From Dehalococcoidia bacterium (GTDB taxonomy: Bacteria; Chloroflexota; Dehalococcoidia; JACPQF01), in assembly GCA_030650265.1 (NCBI GenBank), contig JAUSEJ010000225.1:1-5328 (forward strand): 5,328 bases of DNA, read 5' to 3'. Below, piece by piece: positions 1 to 4,302 of this stretch. The notes under the pieces were generated by a model. That model ran no database searches, had not been told where the DNA came from, and worked only from the letters and a program-made list of their open reading frames with translations. Position numbers and translations under genes: made by a program. The first letter of the stretch is position 1. The number at the start of each line of letters is the position of its first letter.

Positions 1-1010
1 AGCAGGACCATGATGGCGGGCAGGAAGGTGAAGACGTAGCCGGGATCGCCGATATGGATAATCGTATAAAAGGCAACCATCGGCGTAACCCAGACAAGGA
101 AGAACAATATCATTCGGAGTTGGGTCCCCTGGAGCCAAGTCTTTCGCCGAACTAAGAGCCACGCGACGCCACCGATTAGAGGCAAGGCGGCCGCATACAA
201 GGTATAGAAGACGTAGCTTGCCGTGTCTCGCAAGTTCACGATGAGACCGGCGAGGCCCTTGTTGGTGCTGGAATAGCGGTCGGCGACGTCAGTCCCGACA
301 TAGGCAAGCAGGACGGCGTGGTATTGGGCAAATCCACCGGAGAGAAGGGCGGTGGGAACATACCACAGGGAGAAGCCAGCGACGGCGGCTAGAACGCAGA
401 CAATACGGGTCTTCCAGCTCTGAAGCCAGAGGCACCACAGCCAGAGGGGTCCCAAGAAGAGGAGGAGATCCGGTCGGAAACCGCTTGCTACGACGTAGAC
501 GATGGAGAGGAGGACGGCCAGTCCGGCCTGGGGACCATTGCCCGTTATGATTCGCCAGGCGAAGAGGGCGGTGAGGGAACTAAATAGAGCCAAAGACGGA
601 TAGGCGAGAGCCAATTCACCGTAAGTCCAAAAGGTAACGCTGAAAATGAGAAGCAAAGAGGCGATGAGGCCTGCCCGCCAGCCGAACATATTCTTGCCCA
701 GAAAGTAAGTGGCTATGACTGCCCCCACGCTGAAAAGGATACTAAGTATCACGAGGGAGGCATTCGCCTCGCCGACAATTTGATTGATAAGATTGGCCAC
801 GGCAACGTAGAAGAAATAGCCGGGCGGATGGGGAGCGTGGACCCTGACATCGAAATAGCGGATGCCCAGAGCGAAATTGGCCGAATCCCAGTTGTAGAGC
901 ATGGCGGTGCGGAAAGGCAAACGGGTGGCGACCACAAGCACGGCAAGGATGGCCGCGATAAGCCAATCGACCGTGCCTTCCGTATTAAGTTGGGCTGATC
1001 TCTTATTCAC
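1..1010 (-). CDS. GT-C fold membrane glycosyltransferase (PMT/ArnT-like, GT39-type), 3' end cut by window
   Basis: The minus-strand frame is open from GTG 1010 to the window edge, giving 336 codons and no stop. The in-frame TAA at 1019-1017 limits the start, and the next Met (residue 37) would remove the first membrane helix, so GTG is chosen although no good Shine-Dalgarno is visible. The protein has a short charged N-terminus, a first helix at about residues 16-33, and then the loop YNWDSANFALGI...HAPHPPGYFFY (about 39-68). That loop matches the first extracytoplasmic loop of polyprenyl-phosphate-sugar-dependent GT-C enzymes, where D42 would be the catalytic-type Asp. About eight further hydrophobic segments follow, with a basic loop near 'RRKTW'. 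Members of this class transfer sugars from lipid-linked donors to proteins or glycolipids on the outer face of the membrane. The substrate cannot be read here. The gene starts 6 bases after the PIN-toxin remnant and may share its transcript. Confidence 0.85.
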   Translation of the reverse strand, partial: MNKRSAQLNTEGTVDWLIAAILAVLVVATRLPFRTAMLYNWDSANFALGIRYFDVRVHAPHPPGYFFYVAVANLINQIVGEANASLVILSILFSVGAVIATYFLGKNMFGWRAGLIASLLLIFSVTFWTYGELALAYPSLALFSSLTALFAWRIITGNGPQAGLAVLLSIVYVVASGFRPDLLLFLGPLWLWCLWLQSWKTRIVCVLAAVAGFSLWYVPTALLSGGFAQYHAVLLAYVGTDVADRYSSTNKGLAGLIVNLRDTASYVFYTLYAAALPLIGGVAWLLVRRKTWLQGTQLRMILFFLVWVTPMVAFYTIIHIGDPGYVFTFLPAIMVL

Positions 1011-1016
1011 TACTGG

Positions 1017-1112
1017 TTAGCTTTGAAGGAGTTCTGCCGGGGTTTTCCGCCCTCGCTCGGTCCGATCGAAGTCGCTATCGAAGCTCACGATGATCTGCCT
1101 ATGATACACGAA
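1017..1112 (-). pseudogene. VapC/PIN toxin C-terminal remnant
   Basis: Directly after the antitoxin stop, in the same frame, about 31 codons run to TAA 1019-1017. They read FVYHRQIIVSFDSDFDR followed by TERGRKTPAELLQS. The IVSFDSDFDR...TPAELL pattern is the typical end of a PIN-domain ribonuclease: last beta strand, terminal acidic residues and a short tail. The rest of the domain (about 100 residues, including the N-terminal DTN-type Asp) is missing, so the product cannot be an active RNase. I interpret it as an internal deletion of vapC that left the antitoxin orphaned. GTG 1109 could start a roughly 30-residue peptide, but nothing suggests it has a function. The left deletion junction cannot be placed from the sequence alone. 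Confidence 0.6.
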
Positions 1113-1328
1113 CTAGTCCCCACGACAGTCAAGCGCCTTTTGCTCGAGCCCAAGGGACGTGAACTCGTCGCGATAATCTCTTAGAGCCCCAGCCCAGTCC
1201 TGACGAAGTTTCTTGCGAGCCCTGCGCCCTCCTTTTCGCAAGAGGAACTCAACGAAGTCGGCTACCTCTCGCTGCGGACCGGGTGGCAACTCGTTGACCA
1301 TATCTCTTATCTCTTCCACGGTTTTCAT
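1113..1328 (-). CDS. DUF2281-like VapB-type antitoxin, orphan
   Basis: This is a 71-residue protein beginning MKTVEEIRDMVNELP. Its first half (residues 1-32, ending ADFVEFLLRK) has the helical 'L..LP...Q.EV.DFVEFL' pattern of DUF2281 proteins. A basic linker (GGRRARKK) follows, then a tail, DWAGALRDYRDEFTSLGLEQKAL, that is typical of antitoxins paired with PIN toxins. ATG 1328 is preferred over the adjacent GTG 1331 because GAAGG lies 7 bases upstream of the ATG. In intact loci such a protein neutralises a VapC ribonuclease and represses its own operon. Here only a C-terminal scrap of the toxin follows, so it is an orphan that may survive as a regulator, as protection against related toxins, or as a gene not yet lost. 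A TATAAT box and a pair of direct repeats lie upstream. Confidence 0.75.
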   Translation of the reverse strand: MKTVEEIRDMVNELPPGPQREVADFVEFLLRKGGRRARKKLRQDWAGALRDYRDEFTSLGLEQKALDCRGD

Positions 1329-1344
1329 CACAGTACCTTCTACT

Positions 1345-1378
1345 GCGCCAACGAAGTGTCCTGTCGAATGGCGCCAAC
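1345..1378. repeat. Direct repeat pair GCGCCAAC upstream of the antitoxin; candidate operator
   Basis: The 8-base word GCGCCAAC occurs at 1345-1352 and again at 1371-1378, 26 bases apart start to start. The second copy is part of the palindrome TGGCGCCA. Both lie between the candidate -10 box and the antitoxin start, where an autorepressing VapB-type protein would be expected to bind. The role as an operator is inferred from position only. Confidence 0.35.
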
Positions 1379-1387
1379 TGCACAGTC

Positions 1388-1393
1388 ATTATA
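1388..1393 (-). promoter_or_regulatory. Candidate -10 box (TATAAT) for the antitoxin
   Basis: A perfect TATAAT reads on the minus strand and overlaps the TAA that ends the upstream coding tail. At 17 bases spacing the -35 position holds only TATGTT (1416-1411), a weak match. Transcription would start near 1381, about 50 bases before the antitoxin start and just ahead of the repeat pair. Confidence 0.4.
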
Positions 1394-1595
1394 ACTCAGA
1401 ATGGCGCTCAAACATAGAACTTTGCCAGCTTTCCAACATCATCGCTCTCGAAACAAGAAGCGTCTTCAGAGTGATTACCTGATCGGGCGCCGCGGGTTCG
1501 AGGGCGGCGTAGAGGTCGGGGAAGCAGCCGATCCTTGCCCCTTCCACCAGGCTGGTGGCGATGTTTCGCTCGTAGGCGTAAGGTTCCAGAAGAGC
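1389..1595 (-). pseudogene. Unrecognised coding-like tail in frame after the ArsR stop
   Basis: Immediately after the repressor's TAG (1598-1596), the same frame stays open for 68 codons to TAA 1391-1389. The first 40 or so codons have strongly GC-rich third positions, like the real genes nearby. It reads as a plausible soluble helical polypeptide (for example YERNIATSLVEGARIGCFPD, later ALEPAAPDQVITLK). There is no Met until its last third and no Shine-Dalgarno site, so it has no convincing start of its own. Two readings are possible: the 5'-truncated or nonsense-mutated remains of a second gene that once began near the ATG GCT ATG AAG just before the TAG, or an extension of the repressor cut off by the TAG. 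I do not recognise the family. Confidence 0.4.
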
Positions 1596-1889
1596 CTACT
1601 TCATAGCCATGGTGGTTGTTTCCCCGTGAGGCAAGGCCTTCAGGATCTCCAAGACACGTTGATCCTTGATACCATAGTAAATATTCTTGCCGGAACGACG
1701 CGGATACACGTATCCGCACCATCGCAGTCAGGTGAGATGGGTGGAAACCCTGCCTTGCGGCAAGCCTCCCAGTAGCTCCATGAGTTCACCCACGTTCTTC
1801 TCGCCAGCCAGTAGATGTCTCAGGATCTCGAGCCGAATGGGATGACCCAGATCGCGAAAGAGCTTGGCATCGGAAGTGTCTTCTGCCAT
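1596..1889 (-). CDS. ArsR/SmtB (CmtR-like) metal-sensing repressor with in-frame TGA at the first metal-ligand Cys position
   Basis: The frame from ATG 1889 to TAG 1598-1596 has 97 codons and one internal stop, TGA at codon 54 (1730-1728). The translation shows a winged helix: helix LFRDLGHPIRLEILRHLL (10-27), NVGELMELL (32-40), recognition helix QGRVSTHLT-x-LRWCGYV (45-60), and wing PRRSGKNIYYGI (63-74). In CmtR-type Cd/Pb sensors the equivalent segment is LSCLRGCG, whose two cysteines bind metal. Here residue 54 is TGA and the second cysteine, C58, is kept. Family members dissociate from operator DNA on binding metal. No cysteine follows C58, so a third CmtR ligand (Cys102) has no match before the TAG. 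GAGG lies 8 bases before the ATG, and a strong promoter sits upstream. Read normally, translation ends after 53 residues and lacks half the DNA-binding unit. With selenocysteine insertion it gives a complete 97-residue protein. A nonsense mutation of a TGC/TGT codon is the alternative. Confidence 0.75.
1694..1730 (-). promoter_or_regulatory. SECIS-like hairpin directly downstream of the in-frame TGA
   Basis: Numbering bases after the TGA (+1 = 1727), +11 to +17 (GCGGATA) pair perfectly with +22 to +28 (TATCCGC) around the 4-base loop CGUG at +18 to +21. The stem can extend down to +5/+34 using U-G, G-U, G-C, U-G, A-U and G-U pairs. Bacterial SECIS elements recognised by SelB are hairpins just after UGA, with the apical loop about 16-37 nt downstream and a G among its first two loop bases. 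Both conditions hold here, and the E. coli fdhF loop lies at almost the same distance. There is no bulged U as in fdhF. Function is inferred. Confidence 0.45.
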
Positions 1890-1929
1890 GGCTTCACCCT
1901 CGAATGGAAAGAACTAATATCTTGATGTA

Positions 1930-1958
1930 AGGATACGACGGGCCACGTCCGGTGTCAA
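1930..1958 (-). promoter_or_regulatory. Sigma70-type promoter for the ArsR-family gene
   Basis: TTGACA (1958-1953), a 17-base spacer and TATCCT (1935-1930) read on the minus strand. The -35 is perfect and the -10 matches 4 of 6. The predicted start near 1923 leaves a leader of about 34 bases containing the GAGG ribosome-binding site. The -35 overlaps the TGA stop of the upstream monooxygenase gene, so the promoter lies tight against that gene. No convincing ArsR-type inverted repeat was found, although an AT-rich stretch follows the -10. Confidence 0.65.
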
Positions 1959-2953
1959 GATTTGGCGATACGGTTGTTAGCCAGAATGCGGGCCAGAGGG
2001 CCGGACCGCAGTAGTAGCTCTTCCGCCTCGGCGATAATGCTGTCGATGAGTTCCTTGCAAGTGGGCACGTTATCGATCACGCCAATGGCCAGCGAGGGAA
2101 GGCCGCCGCCCACTAGCTCGGTATCGTTCGAGCTATCGTCGGTTTCGCCTTCGAAGCCCACCATGGCGTTTTCCAAACTGGTGAGCCATTCCGCCATCGG
2201 CTTCGAGCCCCGTTGCGCCTTGACCCGCTCCAGGATTTCCGCCTTTGGCGGAATCAGCGCATGGTCGCGATACTTTGGATCCAGGGGGTCGCCATCCACC
2301 ATCATCTGCTTGGCCCGGTCGCTGATCGGGCACTCCCTGGTGGCCATGAAACGGGTACCCAGGTAGACGCCTTCTGCCCCCATCGCCAGGGCGGCGAGAA
2401 AGCCCCGGGCATCGCCTATGCCACCGGCAGCAATAAGCGGCACCTTCATAGTTCTGGCCAAAGCCGTTATGCCGATGAGGGTAGGGACCTGAATGGTACT
2501 CTTAAAGCCGGCTCCCTCGAGGCCGACCAAGACCACAGCATCGGCGCCCTGACGCTCGGCAGCGAGCGCATGTTTAATGGTCGCCACCTTGTGAACCCAC
2601 TTGAGGCCGGCTGCCTTGGCCCGCTGGCCCAAAAACTCGGCCTTGTAGGCGGCCGTAAAGAGTACCGGTATCTTCTCCTCAATTACCACGTCGAGGTATT
2701 GTGGTGCTATATCCATCACCTTGTGGATCATCGAAATGTTCACCGCAAAGGGCTTATCAGTCATCTCCCGGGCGCGGCGGATGTCCTCTCTCAGACGCTC
2801 CGGGGTCTTCAAGGCTCCCGCCGTGATGATGCCGCAACCGCCGGCCGCGGAAACCGGCGCGGCGATGGCCGATGTCCCGAAGCCGCCGTATGCCCCCTGA
2901 ATGATCGGGTATTCACAGCCCAGCAACTCCGTTACTCGGGTGCTCCAGTTCAC
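1955..2953 (-). CDS. Nitronate monooxygenase-family FMN oxidoreductase (2-nitropropane dioxygenase-like)
   Basis: This is a 332-residue cytosolic TIM-barrel flavoenzyme, of the usual family length. N-terminal CEYPIIQGAYGG (13-24) is the first-strand flavin-site motif. AAGGIGDARGF (175-185) and MGAEGVYLGTRF (191-202) form the FMN phosphate-binding segments. VHKVATIKHALAAERQGADAVV (120-141) is a family hallmark. Known members oxidise alkyl nitronates to carbonyl compounds and nitrite, or act as enoyl-ACP or quinone reductases. The catalytic His of the G-x-E-A-G-G-H motif in FabK/NMO enzymes aligns here with Phe in GLEGAGFK (144-151), so activity on nitronates is uncertain. The GTG start at 2953 has AGGAAG 7 bases upstream and begins right before the conserved N-terminus. 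It lies 93 bases downstream of the thioesterase end of an extensive hairpin-bearing gap, and no strong promoter of its own was found. Confidence 0.88.
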   Translation of the reverse strand: MNWSTRVTELLGCEYPIIQGAYGGFGTSAIAAPVSAAGGCGIITAGALKTPERLREDIRRAREMTDKPFAVNISMIHKVMDIAPQYLDVVIEEKIPVLFTAAYKAEFLGQRAKAAGLKWVHKVATIKHALAAERQGADAVVLVGLEGAGFKSTIQVPTLIGITALARTMKVPLIAAGGIGDARGFLAALAMGAEGVYLGTRFMATRECPISDRAKQMMVDGDPLDPKYRDHALIPPKAEILERVKAQRGSKPMAEWLTSLENAMVGFEGETDDSSNDTELVGGGLPSLAIGVIDNVPTCKELIDSIIAEAEELLLRSGPLARILANNRIAKS

Positions 2954-3000
2954 TCAGCCACTTCCTTTCTTCTCTGACACTGCATCGTGCGGTGAATTTT

Positions 3001-3058
3001 CGCCTGACACGATCGGGCCGATTGGTCGGATTGGCGACCAATCGGCCCGATCAAGGCG
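3001..3058. terminator. 18-bp perfect inverted repeat; likely U-less terminator of the thioesterase gene
   Basis: Arms GATCGGGCCGATTGGTCG (3011-3028) and CGACCAATCGGCCCGATC (3035-3052) pair without mismatch around the 6-base loop GATTGG. An outer CGCCT (3001-3005) pairs with AGGCG (3054-3058) across a small asymmetric internal loop. It begins 4 bases after the thioesterase stop on the minus strand. Neither strand has a T-run after the stem, so it is not a classical intrinsic terminator. It may stop transcription without a U tract, protect the 3' end of the mRNA, or be a copy of a dispersed palindromic repeat. Confidence 0.55.
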
Positions 3059-3062
3059 CAAC

Positions 3063-3470
3063 CTAGGATAACGCCTCCCTCATCCACGGAGGGATCGTCA
3101 CCGGTTTATTTTGCCTGTCGACGACTACTTGAGTGGTGCCGCCGGTGGCGATAAGGGTTTCGCCGTTCTCGTCGGGACGCACAATCTCGAAGGAAAACGC
3201 CAGGCTGGTATTGCCGAGACGCTCGACGCGGACCCGAACGGTAAGCAGATCGTCGAAGTAGGCCATGGATCGAAAGCGACAGTTTACTTCCACACCCAAC
3301 AGGCGCTGGCCATCCTCGTCGGCGAGACGCCGGAGATTTATGCCTACCTCCCGGAAGAGGTCGTGCCTTGCGCCTGAAAAGAAGGTCAGGTAATTGGCGA
3401 AGTATACGCCGCCATCGGCGTCCGTGTCGGCAAAGCGAACTCTAACTGTTGTCTCTACATGATTTCCCAT
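3063..3470 (-). CDS. Acyl-CoA thioesterase, YbgC/4HBT hotdog family
   Basis: This is a 135-residue single hotdog domain, of the family's usual length. After a short start (MGNHVETTVRVRF), the motif ADTDADGGVYFANYLTFF (14-31) is the signature of 4-hydroxybenzoyl-CoA/YbgC thioesterases. The second Asp of DTD (D17) is the catalytic residue in the Pseudomonas enzyme. The central helix is ARHDLFREVGI, and later strands include CRFRSMAYFDDLLTVRVRV and SLAFSFEIVR. The family hydrolyses short-chain or aromatic acyl-CoA esters in the cytosol. The substrate is not predictable. ATG 3470 is chosen because GAGGAG sits 3 bases upstream and the in-frame ATG at 3488 lies inside the -10 box, upstream of the predicted transcription start. 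The gene is divergent from the DNA glycosylase and followed by a long hairpin, so it is probably monocistronic or only loosely linked to the monooxygenase. Confidence 0.9.
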   Translation of the reverse strand: MGNHVETTVRVRFADTDADGGVYFANYLTFFSGARHDLFREVGINLRRLADEDGQRLLGVEVNCRFRSMAYFDDLLTVRVRVERLGNTSLAFSFEIVRPDENGETLIATGGTTQVVVDRQNKPVTIPPWMREALS

Positions 3471-3486
3471 ATTCTCCTCAGCCAGC

Positions 3487-3515
3487 ATTCTATCTTATGG
3501 ATAATCTGGTGTCAA
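3487..3515 (-). promoter_or_regulatory. Near-consensus sigma70-type promoter of the thioesterase gene
   Basis: TTGACA (3515-3510), a 17-base spacer and TAGAAT (3492-3487) read on the minus strand, giving 11 of 12 consensus bases at ideal spacing. Transcription should begin near 3480, which leaves a leader of about 10 bases carrying AGGAG before ATG 3470. The upstream in-frame ATG 3488 overlaps the -10 and therefore cannot be the start if this promoter is used. Confidence 0.75.
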
Positions 3516-3544
3516 TCCAAAACCCGCTGATACAAGGAAAAGCC

Positions 3545-3573
3545 TTGACGCGACGACAGACCTTAGCTAGAAT
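3545..3573 (+). promoter_or_regulatory. Near-consensus sigma70-type promoter of the DNA glycosylase gene
   Basis: TTGACG (3545-3550), a 17-base spacer and TAGAAT (3568-3573) give 10 of 12 consensus bases. The predicted transcription start is near 3580. That removes the in-frame starts at 3449 and 3572 from consideration and leaves ATG 3590 or GTG 3602. It faces away from the thioesterase promoter, with 29 bases between the two -35 boxes. Confidence 0.7.
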
Positions 3574-3601
3574 GACCTTAGTTTCAGGTATGGAGACCGC
3601 T

Positions 3602-4219
3602 GTGCTCAACGAGAAGATTATGTCCCATCTTAAACGCGATCCAATCCTTGTTGGCCTCATCGACCAATACGGGCTGCCGGGGCTCGTCCAGCACGCAGAT
3701 GATGTTGGCCTCTTCCTCAGCCTGGTCGACGCCATCATCTCGCAGCAGATCTCGGCCAAGGCCGCGGCGAAGATAGTCGAGAAACTGAGAACCAGCCTTG
3801 CCGGGGCCGCCATCACGCCCGAGAGCATTCTAGCGGCAGGCATCGACGGACTGCGAGCGAACGGGCTATCCGGTCAAAAGGCGCGATACGTGTTCGGCTT
3901 GGCCGAGCAGGTGCTGTCTGGTGATCTAAACCTCGATAGTCTTGGTCAATTAGACGACGAGGCAGTTGTCGAACAGCTCATCCGCCTCAAGGGGATAGGA
4001 AGGTGGACCGCCCAGATGTTCCTCATCTTTGCCTTAGTCCGACCAGACGTACTGCCCACCGGCGACTTCGGCTTTCGCACTGCCGTCCAGCGCCAATACG
4101 CCCTCCCCGGCCTACCCGATCCGACCGAGATCGAGCATCTGGCCGAGACCTGGCGTCCCTACCGCACCTATGCCGCCTGGTATCTTTGGCGAAGCCTCGA
4201 GAATACCCCAAAGGCGTAA
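3602..4219 (+). CDS. DNA-3-methyladenine glycosylase II family (AlkA-like HhH-GPD)
   Basis: This base-excision-repair enzyme of 205 residues removes alkylated bases from DNA. From GTG 3602 the visible parts are: helix MSHLKRDPILVGLI (7-20), LSLVDAIISQQISAKAA (39-55, the conserved 'I..QQ.S.KAA' of the family), ANGLSGQKARYVFGLAE (87-102), the helix-hairpin-helix LKGIGRWTAQMF (129-140), and LPTGDFGFR with catalytic Asp155. The C-terminus is WRPYRTYAAWYLWR (184-197). E. coli AlkA carries an extra N-terminal domain that is absent here, as in many short bacterial members. GTG 3602 is preferred because GGAG lies 6 bases upstream. ATG 3590 is the alternative, with an AGG only 1-2 bases away. The gene is the only plus-strand gene here, is divergent from the thioesterase and is driven by its own promoter. 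No Ada-type regulator is adjacent. Confidence 0.9.
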   Translation: MLNEKIMSHLKRDPILVGLIDQYGLPGLVQHADDVGLFLSLVDAIISQQISAKAAAKIVEKLRTSLAGAAITPESILAAGIDGLRANGLSGQKARYVFGLAEQVLSGDLNLDSLGQLDDEAVVEQLIRLKGIGRWTAQMFLIFALVRPDVLPTGDFGFRTAVQRQYALPGLPDPTEIEHLAETWRPYRTYAAWYLWRSLENTPKA

Positions 4220-4232
4220 TGGTCGCTGATCC

Positions 4233-4280
4233 CCTCATTAGTGAACCAAGTAGACATCAGGCGCTTGCCAATTACTGAGG
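4233..4280. terminator. Weak imperfect hairpin in the convergent gap
   Basis: Between the glycosylase stop (4219) and the stop of the facing surface-protein gene (4303), CCTCA (4233-4237) can pair with TGAGG (4276-4280). A few further pairs with mismatches and an inner GGC-GCTT-GCC hairpin add to the fold. A shared terminator would be expected in such a convergent gap, but the stem is poor and no clear T-run follows. Low support. Confidence 0.22.
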
Positions 4281-4302
4281 CCAAGCCGCTCCCCGACCCT
4301 GC

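Noticed and set aside
1095..1129. Possible promoter for the glycosyltransferase (TTGACT ... TATCAT on the minus strand)
   Set aside because: Spacing between the two boxes is about 20 bases, too long for a convincing sigma70 site.
1700..1717. The GCGGATAC/GTATCCGC palindrome as an operator or a terminator
   Set aside because: It lies inside coding sequence with no T-run after it; its fixed distance from the TGA makes an RNA recoding role more likely than either.
1408..1722. Minus-strand frame of 104 codons overlapping the repressor's second half in another frame
   Set aside because: Arg- and Gly-rich with no motif, and out of frame with the clear winged-helix coding; starting just after the TGA is coincidence.
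1401..1775. Plus-strand open frame across the repressor and its tail
   Set aside because: Antisense to the winged-helix frame; composition is unlike a folded protein and no family features are visible.
1890..1930. ArsR-type operator just after the repressor promoter
   Set aside because: The region is AT-rich (AAGATATTAG) but I could not find a convincing 12-2-12-like inverted repeat.
2213..2977. Long plus-strand open frame (254 codons) opposite the monooxygenase gene
   Set aside because: It lies wholly antisense to a gene with clear FMN-barrel motifs; its translation has no domain pattern and no ribosome-binding site. It is a by-product of GC-rich codon use.
3449..3601. N-terminal extension of the DNA glycosylase from ATG 3449
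   Set aside because: It would overlap the thioesterase start, precedes the strong promoter at 3545-3573, and adds residues with no family match.
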